Shown one piece after another: positions 7,346-17,098 of a DNA stretch of 64,000 bases. A model generated the notes under the pieces. The model worked only from the letters and a program-made list of their open reading frames with translations, was not told where the DNA came from and did no database searches. The position numbers were made by a program, and so were the translations under genes. Source of the stretch: Motilibacter deserti. Lineage in GTDB: Bacteria > Actinomycetota > Actinomycetes > Motilibacterales > Motilibacteraceae. Location of the stretch: assembly GCF_011250635.1 (NCBI RefSeq), contig NZ_JAANNP010000001.1, positions 590,933-654,932 on the forward strand. The letters run 5' to 3'. The first letter of the stretch is position 1; each line of letters opens with the position of its first letter.

Positions 7346-8548
7346 TCAGTCCGGCAGCAACGACCGCCTCACGTGGACGTTCTGCAGGAGCCCGATGGCG
7401 ACGAGGTTCGCGAACATCGACGACCCGCCGTAGGACACGAACGGCAACGGCACGCCAGTGACGGGCATGATCCCGAGCGTCATCCCGATGTTCTCGAACG
7501 CTTGGAACGAGAACCAGCACACGACGCCGACCGCGACGAGCCGGCCGAACAGGTCGTCGGCGTGCCAGGCGATCCGGCAGGCGCGCCACAGGATGAGCCC
7601 GAGCAGCGCGATGAGCAGGATCCCGCCGCGGAACCCGAGCTCCTCCCCTGCGGTCGTGAAGATGAAGTCGGTCTGCTGCTCGGGGACGAACCCGCCCTGG
7701 GTCTGCGGGCCGTGGAAGAGCCCGTGCCCGTCGAGGCCGCCGCCACCGATGGCGATGACGCCCTGGGAGACGTTGTACGCCGCACCGCCCGGGTCGTCGC
7801 CCGGGTTGACGAAGGCGGTCAGCCGCTTGACCTGGTAGTCGTCGAGCAGCCCGGCCTGCACCACCGCGAAGGCCACGACGGCGGCCGCGAGCAGCAGCCC
7901 CACGACCCAGCGGATCCGGGCACCCGACACCGCGATCATCCCGATGACGATCGAGGAGACGACGAGGGCCGTGCCGAGGTCGGGCTGGAGCATGATGAGC
8001 GCCAGCGGCACGGCCGCGCCGACCAGCACGAGCAGCACGTCGGTGTCGCGCGGGGAGTCCTCCGCGTCGCGCTTCTCCGACAGCAGCATCGCCAGGCCGA
8101 CGACGAGCGCGACCTTGGCGAACTCCGACGGCTGCAGCGAGAAGCCGCCCGGCAGCAGGATCCACGAGTGCGAGCCGCGGATCGTCGCGCCGAGCGGTGA
8201 GAGGACGACGAGCAGGCCGACGATCGAGAGCCCGTAGACGATAGGGGCGTACATCCGCAGCGTGCGGTAGTCGAACATCGCCGCACACACGCCGAGCCCG
8301 GTGCCGATGAAGATGTTGAGCACGTGCTTCTTGAGGTACGCCTGGGGGTCCCCGCCGGAGTCGATCGCGGCCTGCCGGGTGGCGGACCAGACGAGGAGCG
8401 AGCCGACGACGAGCAGCCCGACGACCGCGGCGAGCAGCACCCAGTCCAGCCGGCGCAGCGGGGCGTCCCGGTCGAGCGCGGCCCAGCCGATGCGACGTGG
8501 CGGGACGCGGGCCGAGCCTCCGTACGGCGTCTGCGGGTACGCGCTCAT
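7346..8548 (-). CDS. rodA: SEDS peptidoglycan glycosyltransferase RodA
   Basis: A 400-residue polytopic membrane protein of the FtsW/RodA/SpoVE (SEDS) family. After a short polar N-terminus (MSAYPQTPYGG) there are about ten membrane segments. Family signatures include FSLQPSEFAKVALV, LIMLQPDLGTALV, and the C-terminal GVPLPFVSYGGSSMFANL. SEDS proteins polymerise lipid II into glycan strands together with a class B PBP. Its ATG shares one base with the stop of the PBP gene (TGATG at 8546-8550), so PBP2 and RodA are made together. Being last in the mreBCD-mrdA-rodA order marks it as the elongation-type SEDS, not FtsW. Confidence 0.95.
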   Translation of the reverse strand: MSAYPQTPYGGSARVPPRRIGWAALDRDAPLRRLDWVLLAAVVGLLVVGSLLVWSATRQAAIDSGGDPQAYLKKHVLNIFIGTGLGVCAAMFDYRTLRMYAPIVYGLSIVGLLVVLSPLGATIRGSHSWILLPGGFSLQPSEFAKVALVVGLAMLLSEKRDAEDSPRDTDVLLVLVGAAVPLALIMLQPDLGTALVVSSIVIGMIAVSGARIRWVVGLLLAAAVVAFAVVQAGLLDDYQVKRLTAFVNPGDDPGGAAYNVSQGVIAIGGGGLDGHGLFHGPQTQGGFVPEQQTDFIFTTAGEELGFRGGILLIALLGLILWRACRIAWHADDLFGRLVAVGVVCWFSFQAFENIGMTLGIMPVTGVPLPFVSYGGSSMFANLVAIGLLQNVHVRRSLLPD

Positions 8549-10755
8549 CACCCGGTGCCCGCGGACGCGGTCGAGCGCGGGGTGCGGGCGGGGGTCTTCG
8601 GCTTCGCCGCGGCCTTGCGCGCCGCGGACGCGGGCGGCAGCACTCGTCCGTCCTCGGTGATCCGCGGCAGCCCCTTCGGCGGGGCGGCGCCCGGCTGCAG
8701 CGCGGTCGCCGGCCGCACCGTCGAGCCCGAGACGCCCAGCAGCTTCTCGTAGATCTTGCGCACCTGCGGGCCGGAGGTCCCGGAGCCGGTGCCGCCCTGG
8801 GTCACCATCATCACGATCGCGTACTGCGGCTTGTCGGCCGGTGCGTACGAGGCGAACCACGACGTCGACTGCTTGCCGAAGACCTCGGCGGTCCCGGTCT
8901 TCGAGGCCATCGGGACCTGGTCGAGCGGCCATCCGCGGAAGACGCCGGCGCCGGTACCGGTGACGCTGACCTTGGTGAGCGCGCGCTGCAGGAAGCTCAG
9001 CGTGTCCTTGCTGACCGGGAGCTTGCCGGCGCTCTTCGGGGCGAACTGCTTGACGACGGTCCCGTCCGGGCGCATCACCGACTTGGCCACCTGCGGCACC
9101 CAGAGCGTCCCGCCGTTCGCGACGGCGGCGTAGACGCGGGCCATCTGCAGCGGCGTCACGAGCACGTCGCCCTGCCCGATGGCGAAGTTCGCCTCGTCGC
9201 CGGGGCCGTAGCGCCAGCCGTCGGTGCAGTTCTCCTTCGCCAGCTGCAGCAGGAACGCGGCCCGCGCCCGGTCCTCGACCTCCGGGTAGCCCTTCTTGGC
9301 GCGGACGCACGCGGCGGCCTTCGTGGCCTTCCAGTACGCCTGCTTCCACTCCCGGCCGGGGATGCGGCCGCCGGCCTCGGCCGGCAGGTCGATGCCCGTC
9401 GCCTCGCCGAGCCCGTAGCCCTTGGCGGCCTGGACGAACGGGTCCTTGGCGTCGCTTCGCTGCTCGTAGCCACCCAGCCGGTTCCAGACGGTGTCTGCGA
9501 AGTAGTACCAGTTGGTGTCGCAGGACACCTCGATCGCGCGCTCGAAGGAGATGACGCCGTAGGCCGCGGACTCGTAGTTCTTCTTCAGGTGGTTGCCGAC
9601 GTTGTACGTGCCCGGGCAGTTGTACGACCGGTGCACCGAGAAGCCGGCGTCCACCGCCGCCGCCGTGGACACGGCCTTGAAGATCGAGCCGGGGGCGTAC
9701 TCACCCTGGGTGGCGCGGTTGAGGATCTTGTAGTTGCCGGCAGCCCCGGTGATGCCCTCGTACTCGTCCTGGCTGATCCCGCCGACCCAGATGTTCGGCC
9801 GGTAGGTCGGGTAGCTCGCCATCGCGACGACGCCGCCGGTGCGTACGTCCATGACGACCGCCGACGCCGAGTCGGCCTTGAACTTCTGCCCGCCCTTGTT
9901 GGGGTCGCCCGTCGTCCGCGCGCCCTTGACCGCCGCGGCGAGCGCGTCCTCGGTCGCCTTCTGCACGGCCGCGTCGAGGTGGGTGACGACGTAGTCGCCC
10001 GGTGTGGCGTCCGTCTCGCTGATCGTGCCGGTGACCCCGCCCTGAGAGTCGACGGAGAGGCGGCGTACGCCCGGCGTCCCGCGCAGGTAGGCGTCGTACT
10101 CCTTCTCGATCCCGGCCCGCCCGACGAGGTCGCTGCTCTGCAGCGGGCGCCCGTCGGCCTGTGCCTGGGCGACCTCGTCCTCGGTGACCGGGCCGAGGTA
10201 GCCGAGCACGTGCGCGGCGTTGGCGCCGACCCCGCCCCCCGCGTAGTCGCGGACGGACTGCTGCTCGGCGGTGACGCCGGGGAAGTCCTCGCGCCGCTCG
10301 AGGATCTGCTGGACCGCGTCCATCATGTCGTCGTCGGCGCCGTCGGCGACCGGGATCGGCTGGTAGGGCGAGCCGTTCCAGCACACGTTGCGCACGGCGC
10401 CGGGCTGCCCGCACACGGTGGTGCGCGCCTTGAGGTCGGCGTAGTCCACGTCGAGGACCTCGGCCAGCCGCGTGAGCAGGCTCTTGCCCCCGTCGCTCTG
10501 GCGCAGCAGCTCGGTCCGGCTGACCGAGACGACGAGCGCGGTGCGGTTGCGGGCGAGCGGACGGCCGCTCACGTCGACGACCAGGCCCCTCGTCGCGGGC
10601 GTGACGATGTCGCGTACGCGGTTGCTGGTCGCCGCGGCCTCGTAGGCCTCACCGCTGTGGACCTGGAGGAACCAGAGGCGCCCGCCCAGCGTCGCGATGA
10701 GCGAGAGCACCAGGACCTGCAGGACGACGAGCCGCAGGCCGGACCGCTCATTCAC
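8548..10755 (-). CDS. mrdA: Penicillin-binding protein 2, class B transpeptidase
   Basis: A 735-residue class B PBP. One N-terminal membrane helix (about residues 8-25) precedes a dimerisation domain and a C-terminal transpeptidase domain. The catalytic motifs are SIFK (in YAPGSIFKAVS), SCD (in SCDTNWYYF, replacing the usual SxN as in many PBP2 proteins) and KTG (in MASKTGTAEV). GTG 10755 is favoured over GTG 10761: the AAGGA at about 10764-10768 is 8 nt from the former and only 2 nt from the latter. It crosslinks peptidoglycan during elongation with RodA, its coupled neighbour. The tail after the transpeptidase domain is rich in Ala, Lys and Pro. Confidence 0.95.
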   Translation of the reverse strand: MNERSGLRLVVLQVLVLSLIATLGGRLWFLQVHSGEAYEAAATSNRVRDIVTPATRGLVVDVSGRPLARNRTALVVSVSRTELLRQSDGGKSLLTRLAEVLDVDYADLKARTTVCGQPGAVRNVCWNGSPYQPIPVADGADDDMMDAVQQILERREDFPGVTAEQQSVRDYAGGGVGANAAHVLGYLGPVTEDEVAQAQADGRPLQSSDLVGRAGIEKEYDAYLRGTPGVRRLSVDSQGGVTGTISETDATPGDYVVTHLDAAVQKATEDALAAAVKGARTTGDPNKGGQKFKADSASAVVMDVRTGGVVAMASYPTYRPNIWVGGISQDEYEGITGAAGNYKILNRATQGEYAPGSIFKAVSTAAAVDAGFSVHRSYNCPGTYNVGNHLKKNYESAAYGVISFERAIEVSCDTNWYYFADTVWNRLGGYEQRSDAKDPFVQAAKGYGLGEATGIDLPAEAGGRIPGREWKQAYWKATKAAACVRAKKGYPEVEDRARAAFLLQLAKENCTDGWRYGPGDEANFAIGQGDVLVTPLQMARVYAAVANGGTLWVPQVAKSVMRPDGTVVKQFAPKSAGKLPVSKDTLSFLQRALTKVSVTGTGAGVFRGWPLDQVPMASKTGTAEVFGKQSTSWFASYAPADKPQYAIVMMVTQGGTGSGTSGPQVRKIYEKLLGVSGSTVRPATALQPGAAPPKGLPRITEDGRVLPPASAARKAAAKPKTPARTPRSTASAGTG

Positions 10756-10869
10756 GGGCACATTCCTTCACTGGCTCAGAAGTCTGGGCATACGCCGATC
10801 ACGACGAGCTGCGGTGCCGGTCCGTTCCCGGGGTGGCGGGCACCACCGGAGGCTCTCGGGGAGGCAGCT

Positions 10870-11385
10870 TCAACGTCGGAAGTCTGGTTCAGGATCGATG
10901 CGTCGTGCCAGCCCCCCGACGACGGGGACGACGACCGCCGTCAGCACCACATCGTAGATGACCGAGGACGTCACGAGGCTCGGCACGCGGGCCCACTCGA
11001 CCCCGTCGTCCCCCACGAGCGAGGCGAGCGCGGCGTAGCCCAGCACCGAGGCCGCGCTGGCCAGCGTGACCGCGAAGAGCGCCACGACGGGCGTGTCGTC
11101 GGCGTCCTCGAAGACGCGCCCGACAGCGAACCCGACGAGCAGGAAGACCGCCGCCCAGCGCCCCGCCCCGCCGTCCGACGGCGGAGTCAGGTCGACCACG
11201 AGGCCGGCGGCGAACCCGACGACCGCGCCGTCCAGCGGCCCCCACCGCAGCGCGAGCGCGACCACGACGAGCAGGACGACGTCGGGCGTCGCGCCCGGCA
11301 GCCCGAGCGGGGCCAGGACGGCGAGCTCGAGCACCGCCCCGCAGAGCACGAGCAGCGCGGCGAGCCCGACGCGCGGCAGGCTCAC
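10870..11385 (-). CDS. mreD: Rod shape-determining protein MreD
   Basis: A 171-residue, almost entirely hydrophobic membrane protein with about five transmembrane segments, including RWGPLDGAVVGFAAGLVVDLTPP, a pattern typical of MreD. Its GTG start (11385) overlaps the mreC stop by 4 bp (GTGA). In the elongasome MreD links MreC, RodA and PBP2 in the membrane. A 114-bp spacer separates it from mrdA, and I see no terminator in it. Confidence 0.9.
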   Translation of the reverse strand: MSLPRVGLAALLVLCGAVLELAVLAPLGLPGATPDVVLLVVVALALRWGPLDGAVVGFAAGLVVDLTPPSDGGAGRWAAVFLLVGFAVGRVFEDADDTPVVALFAVTLASAASVLGYAALASLVGDDGVEWARVPSLVTSSVIYDVVLTAVVVPVVGGLARRIDPEPDFRR

Positions 11386-12317
11386 CGCGAGGCCCGGGCG
11401 GACGCCGACGGCGACGGCGTGCCGGCAGCCCGGCGGCGGGCGGGCGCGCTCGCGCTGGGCGTCGCGGCCGGCACCGGGCCGCGGGCCTCCCGCTCGCCCG
11501 GCAGGACGACGGCGACCGTGTCGAGCGCGGCGAAGTCGACGGCCGGGGTGACCGTGGCGCGCGTGGTCAGCGTGCCGGGGACGCGGCGTACGTCCGCCAC
11601 CCGGCCCACGAGCACGTCGGCCACCAGCGGCGCCTCGCCGACCGAGCCGACCGTGACGAGCGCGGTCCCGGGCTCGAGGGTCACCGGCTCGTAGATCGTG
11701 AGCGCCAGCGGCTTGCCCTCGCCCTGGCCCTCGACGAAGCCGGTCGTGCCGGTCGTCCCGACGCGGACGCGCGCGACGAAGTCGGGGTCGGTCGCGAGCA
11801 GCACCGTGGAGGTCGAGCGCGCGGCGCCCTTCACCCGGCCGACCAGGCCGTCGCCGTTGATCACCGTGGTGTCGTCGCGTACGCCGTCGACGCTCCCGAC
11901 GTCGATCGAGGCCGTGGTCGTGAACCCCTGCGCGCGCGAGAGCGCCGTCACGCGGGCGGCGACGTTGGCGAACCGGCGCAGGGTCGGCTGCCGGGAGAGC
12001 TCGTCGTACTCGGCCAGGCGGCGCAGGTCGTTCGCGCGCGTCGCCGCGTCCTGGCGCAGCTGCTGGTTCTCCGCCTCGAGCCGCTCGATCTGCGCGTCCT
12101 TCGACCCCAGCTCGCGCAGGTCGTCGACCAGGCCGGTCACCGGGCGGACAGCGGCGGAGACCCCCGACTGCACGGGGCCGAGCACGTCCGCGAGGACCGA
12201 ACGGACCGGCGCGAGCGGGCCGTCGCCGGACGTGCGGTCGTCCAGCATGACCAGGGTCAGCGCGGTGAGCAGGAGGAGCACGAGAACGATCCGGGTCCGC
12301 CGGGTGTCACGTCCCAT
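11382..12317 (-). CDS. mreC: Rod shape-determining protein MreC
   Basis: A 311-residue bitopic protein: a short basic N-terminus, one membrane helix (about residues 9-25), a coiled coil (about 75-100, DAQIERLEAENQQLRQDAATRA), then the beta-rich MreC core (SIDVGSVDGVRDDTTVINGDGLVGRV). The C-terminal about 35 residues are a disordered Ala/Pro/Ser tail. MreC forms filaments outside the membrane that activate PBP2. It overlaps mreD by 4 bp and lies 50 bp after mreB. Confidence 0.93.
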   Translation of the reverse strand: MGRDTRRTRIVLVLLLLTALTLVMLDDRTSGDGPLAPVRSVLADVLGPVQSGVSAAVRPVTGLVDDLRELGSKDAQIERLEAENQQLRQDAATRANDLRRLAEYDELSRQPTLRRFANVAARVTALSRAQGFTTTASIDVGSVDGVRDDTTVINGDGLVGRVKGAARSTSTVLLATDPDFVARVRVGTTGTTGFVEGQGEGKPLALTIYEPVTLEPGTALVTVGSVGEAPLVADVLVGRVADVRRVPGTLTTRATVTPAVDFAALDTVAVVLPGEREARGPVPAATPSASAPARRRAAGTPSPSASARASR

Positions 12318-12367
12318 CCGGTGCCGCCAACGGTCCTGCCCTCACGCCCGCGCGGCCGAGCGCCCCG

Positions 12368-13399
<1,032 letters not shown>

Positions 13400-13581
13400 G
13401 GAGTGTGGGGCGGCCTTCCGGGTCGCTAGGGCGTTGGTGCGCGGTCCTCGCCGTCCGCGGACGGCCCGCCCATGCTAGCCCGGTCGGGGGACACCTCCAG
13501 CGCCTCGACAGGCCGGTTGTGGACGTACGCACCACCACCGCGCCGCCTGTGGGTCAACGCCGACCGAGGCCTCGATCCCGG

Positions 13582-13622
13582 GGAAGCGGCCGCTGTCAGG
13601 CGGCGTGTCGCGGCCGCCTTCC
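13582..13622 (-). terminator. Hairpin downstream of ndk
   Basis: GGAAG-CGGCCGC (13582-13593) pairs with GCGGCCGCCTTCC (13610-13622) with one bulged base and a 16-nt loop. It lies about 70 bp after the ndk stop, a suitable place to end the ndk transcript before the mreB promoter. The rest of the 290-bp ndk-mreB gap shows nothing else I can name. Confidence 0.45.
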
Positions 13623-13689
13623 TCCGAGGTTCGCGAGCGTCGGCTCGGGGCCGCGGTGCGCCCGCGGGGACCGGGTGCCGCCGGCCGCG

Positions 13690-14124
13690 TCAGAGCGAGG
13701 GGAAGTAGATCGCGATCTCGCGCTCGGCCGACTCCGGGGAGTCCGAGCCGTGGACGATGTTCTCAATGACCTTCTTGCCCCAGTCGCGGGCCAGGTCTCC
13801 CCGGATGGACCCGGGGGCCGCGACGGTCGGGTCGGTCGCGCCGGCGATGGACCGGAAGCCCTCGATCACGCGCTGGCCCTCGACGACGGCCGCGACGATC
13901 GGGCCGGAGGTGATGAACTCGAGCAGGGGCTCGAAGAACGGCTTGCCCTCGTGCTCGGCGTAGTGCCGGCTCGCGGTCTCGCGGTCGAGCTGGCGCAGCT
14001 CGAGGGCGACGAGCCGGTAGCCCTTGGCCTCGATCCGGCGGAGCACCTCGCCGGTGAGGCCGCGGGCGACGCCGTCGGGCTTGACGAGGACGAGGGTGCG
14101 CTCGATCTGCTGGGTGTCGCTCAC
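13690..14124 (-). CDS. ndk: Nucleoside diphosphate kinase
   Basis: A 144-residue enzyme of the usual length. [16 protein letters not shown] at the N-terminus is the family's opening, and the phospho-accepting histidine is in [20 protein letters not shown] (His125). It transfers the gamma-phosphate between NTPs and NDPs through a phosphohistidine. GTG 14124 is chosen because the conserved domain begins immediately after it; the longer reading upstream has no homology. In actinomycetes ndk normally follows folC and DUF4233, as it would here without the inserted efflux operon. Confidence 0.96.
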   Translation of the reverse strand: MSDTQQIERTLVLVKPDGVARGLTGEVLRRIEAKGYRLVALELRQLDRETASRHYAEHEGKPFFEPLLEFITSGPIVAAVVEGQRVIEGFRSIAGATDPTVAAPGSIRGDLARDWGKKVIENIVHGSDSPESAEREIAIYFPSL

Positions 14125-14135
14125 GCCGCCGGAGC

Positions 14136-14489
14136 CTAGCGAGCGCCGGCCGCCCGCTCGACCCCGGCCGCGGACCGGGCCATCCGCTCGACGCGCGCCG
14201 AGAGCACGAGGAAGACGAACCACATCGCGGCGAAGAGCGTGCCCAGCAGCCACATGGCCGGCACGACCAGCCCGCTCGCGACGACCGCGACCTGCAGCAG
14301 CGAGCCCAGGACGTACGCCCAGCGGTGGCGCAGCAGCCCCACGACGAGCAGGCAGGCGATCGCGAGCGACCCGCCCATCGCCACGACGGAACCCGTCGGC
14401 AGGTCCGAGAGGTTGGCGGCTACGAGCATCGCGAAGAAGACGACGAACGCCTCGAACGTGAGGACGATCGCGGCGAGGGAACGGCGCAC
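14136..14489 (-). CDS. DUF4233 small membrane protein
   Basis: A 117-residue protein with about four hydrophobic segments ([17 protein letters not shown], then [30 protein letters not shown] and [16 protein letters not shown]). This is the DUF4233 pattern found between folC and ndk in actinobacteria. GTG 14489 ([10 protein letters not shown]) is chosen from family starts; an in-frame ATG at 14579 would add 30 residues of low-complexity sequence. Neither has a clear ribosome binding site, perhaps because the folC gene that normally overlaps it has been moved away by an insertion. Function unknown. Confidence 0.75.
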   Translation of the reverse strand: MRRSLAAIVLTFEAFVVFFAMLVAANLSDLPTGSVVAMGGSLAIACLLVVGLLRHRWAYVLGSLLQVAVVASGLVVPAMWLLGTLFAAMWFVFLVLSARVERMARSAAGVERAAGAR

Positions 14490-14687
14490 CCGCTGAGCGT
14501 ACGGCGCGCCCGGGCGTACGGCACGGCCACTGCCCGCCGCGGCGCCCGGCTGCTCCCAGGCTCCTCCCAGGCTGCCCACATCAGCTGCTCATCCGCCTCC
14601 CGGACAGTGCTCGCAGTCGAGCAGCCGGGGGGTTGGAGGCGTCATGCGTACGGTCCGAGCAGAGTTCCGGGATCCAAGGGTGCCGCG

Positions 14688-16358
14688 GTGAGCCGCCGCC
14701 TGCTCGTGATCAACTGCGTGCTCGCGCTGGCGCTCGTCGCCTCGGGGATCGGGGCGTACCTGCTCGTCAGCGGGCCGGCGGAGGCCGAGTCGGGGGACGT
14801 GCGCACCGCCCGGGTCGCCCGCGCGACGGTGACCTCGACGGTCTCCGCGAGTGGCAACGCGGCCTCGGTGGCCACCTCGGAGCTGAGCTTCAGCAGCAGC
14901 GGCGAGGTCACGGCGCTGCGCGTGAAGGTCGGCGACGTGGTCGACGAGGGCGAGGTCCTGGCGACGATCGACACCGCCGTCGCCGAGCAGGCCGTGGCGT
15001 CGGCCAAGGCCCAGCTGGAGTCCGCGCAGGCGCAGCTGGAGACCGTGCAGCAGGGCCAGAGCGACGCCGAGGCCACGAAGGACGCGCTGGCCGTGGAGTC
15101 GGCCCAGCTGGCGGTCGAGAGCGCGCAGTCGGCCCTCGCCCAGGCGAAGAAGCAGGCTGCGTTGGACGCGCAGCAGCAGGCACAGAACGTCGCGGCCGCG
15201 GAGAAGGCGGCCAAGGCCGCGTCCGCGTCGAGCGTGAGCCGCAGCGCGGCCCAGCCCTCCCCCTCGGCCGGCAGCGGGAGCGGCTCGTCCGGGTCGGGCA
15301 GCTCGTCCGGCACGGGCGGGTCCGGCAGCTCCAGCGGGTCCGGCTCCACGGGCTCCGGCACCTCCACCGGGACGTCCAGCGCGTCGTCCGCCGTCGATGC
15401 CGTCACCGCCGCGAAGCAGCAGCAGGCGCAGTCCGCGCTCGCGAACGAGCAGGCCGTCACCAAGGCCGAGGAGCAGCTGGAGTCCGCGCAGAACTCGCTC
15501 GCGCAGCAGAAGGCCTCCGCTGCGACGAATGCCGAGGGGCCGACCGCCGCCGAGGTGGCGTCCGCCGAGGCGGACGTGGAGTCCGCCCGGTCCCAGGTCG
15601 AGGAGGCGGAGGAGGCGCTCGAGGGGACGACCCTGCGCGCTCCGCATGCGGGGACGGTGACGCAGGTCAACGGCAAGGTCGGTGACGAGGTGTCGGCCGG
15701 GTCGACATCCTCGACGTCGGGCTCCGCGTCCGGCGGCAGCTCCGCAGCGGGCGGCACGGCCGGCGCCGGCAGCAGCACGACGTCCACGTCCTCGTCGGCC
15801 GCGTCGTCCTCCGGCGCGTTCCTCGTCGTCAGCGACCTCGCGGCGCTCGAGATCACCGCAGACGTCGCCGAGGCGGACGCCGCCTCGGTGAAGGTCGGGC
15901 AGACGGCGAGCGTGACGTTCTCGGCCACGAGCACCACCGTCGACGGCACCGTGACCGCCGTCGCCCTGGAGGGCACGACCAGCAACAACGTCGTGCAGTA
16001 CCCGGTCACGGTCCGCGTCGACGCCGCGCCGGAGGACGTCCGGCCCGGTGCGTCCGCGAGCGTGACGATCACCACCGGGAGCGCCGACGACGTGCTGGCC
16101 GTCGCCAGCAGCGCGCTCACCACGGTGGGCAACCGCTCCACCGCGACGGTCGTCCGGGACGGCCGGCAGCAGGTCGTCAGCGTGCAGACCGGCCTCGTCG
16201 GCAACACCACCACCGAGGTCACCAGCGGCCTGGCCGAAGGGGACACCCTCGTGCTGCCGACGACCACGAGCGGCACGACGGGCACCACCGGGTTCCCCGG
16301 CGCCGGCCGCGGGCTGACCGGCGTCGGCGGCGGCTTCGGGGCCGGGGGCCGGTCGTGA
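14688..16358 (+). CDS. HlyD/MacA-type efflux adaptor, membrane-anchored
   Basis: A 556-residue protein starting at GTG 14688 with AAGGG 7 nt upstream. Residues about 5-25 form a signal anchor. A half lipoyl domain (SGEVTALRVKVGDVVDEGEVLATID) comes next, then a long coiled coil (AVASAKAQLESAQAQLETV onward) interrupted by a Ser/Gly/Thr-rich linker. The second lipoyl half (TTLRAPHAGTVTQVNGKVGD) follows, a second Ser-rich linker, and a beta-barrel domain. In diderms this family bridges to an outer-membrane channel; in Gram-positive bacteria it probably handles substrate outside the membrane or in the wall. It overlaps the ATPase gene (GTGA), forming a MacAB-like operon. Substrate unknown. Confidence 0.88.
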   Translation: MSRRLLVINCVLALALVASGIGAYLLVSGPAEAESGDVRTARVARATVTSTVSASGNAASVATSELSFSSSGEVTALRVKVGDVVDEGEVLATIDTAVAEQAVASAKAQLESAQAQLETVQQGQSDAEATKDALAVESAQLAVESAQSALAQAKKQAALDAQQQAQNVAAAEKAAKAASASSVSRSAAQPSPSAGSGSGSSGSGSSSGTGGSGSSSGSGSTGSGTSTGTSSASSAVDAVTAAKQQQAQSALANEQAVTKAEEQLESAQNSLAQQKASAATNAEGPTAAEVASAEADVESARSQVEEAEEALEGTTLRAPHAGTVTQVNGKVGDEVSAGSTSSTSGSASGGSSAAGGTAGAGSSTTSTSSSAASSSGAFLVVSDLAALEITADVAEADAASVKVGQTASVTFSATSTTVDGTVTAVALEGTTSNNVVQYPVTVRVDAAPEDVRPGASASVTITTGSADDVLAVASSALTTVGNRSTATVVRDGRQQVVSVQTGLVGNTTTEVTSGLAEGDTLVLPTTTSGTTGTTGFPGAGRGLTGVGGGFGAGGRS

Positions 16359-17098
16359 GCACGCGCCCTGTGGTCGACCTGCGGGCGATCACGAAGACCT
16401 ACGGCGAGGGCGAGACGTCCGTGCACGCGGTCGCGGGCGTCGACCTCCTGGTCGAGCGCGGCGACTACGTCGCGATCATGGGCGCTTCGGGCTCCGGCAA
16501 GTCCACGCTGATGAACATCATCGGCTGCCTGGACGCGCCGTCGTCCGGCCGCTACCTGCTCGACGCCGTCGACGTGCGGCGGCTGGTCGAGCGCCAGCTC
16601 TCGATCGTGCGCAACCGCAAGATCGGCTTCATCTTCCAGTCCTTCAACCTCATCCCGCGCACCAGCGCGCTCGCCAACGTCGAGCTCCCACTGGCGTACG
16701 CGGGGGTGAAGCCGGCCGAGCGGCGGCAGCGGGCGCTGGCCGCGCTCGAGCAGGTCGGGCTCGCGGACCGGACGACCCACCTGCCGTCCGAGCTGTCCGG
16801 CGGCCAGCAGCAGCGCGTCGCGGTCGCGCGGGCGATCGTCACCGCCCCAGTCCTGCTGCTCGCGGACGAGCCGACCGGGGCGCTGGACTCGCGCTCCACC
16901 GCGGACGTCCTGGCGCTCTTCGACGAGCTCAACGTCTCCGGCCGCACCCTCGTCGTCATCACGCACGAGGACGAGGTGGCCGACCGGGCCAAGCGCGTCG
17001 TCCGGATGCGCGACGGGCTGGTCCAGTCGGACGTACGCCGTGCGCCGGTCGCCGGGCCGCCGCCCGGGCCGTCCGTGCTCGCGGCGGCCGCGTCGTGA
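16355..17098 (+). CDS. MacB/LolD-type ABC transporter ATP-binding protein
   Basis: A 247-residue ATPase with all ABC motifs: Walker A GASGSGKST, Q-loop in GFIFQSFNLIPRTSALANVELPL, signature LSGGQQQRVAVARA, Walker B LLLADEPTGALDS and the switch histidine in VVITHE. FQSFNLIPRTSA followed by NVELPLAYAGV is typical of the LolD/MacB/FtsE group. Its GTG start overlaps the adaptor stop and its own stop overlaps the permease start (GTGA each), so three subunits are translated as one coupled set. A Pro/Ala tail follows the domain. Confidence 0.95.
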   Translation: MSTRPVVDLRAITKTYGEGETSVHAVAGVDLLVERGDYVAIMGASGSGKSTLMNIIGCLDAPSSGRYLLDAVDVRRLVERQLSIVRNRKIGFIFQSFNLIPRTSALANVELPLAYAGVKPAERRQRALAALEQVGLADRTTHLPSELSGGQQQRVAVARAIVTAPVLLLADEPTGALDSRSTADVLALFDELNVSGRTLVVITHEDEVADRAKRVVRMRDGLVQSDVRRAPVAGPPPGPSVLAAAAS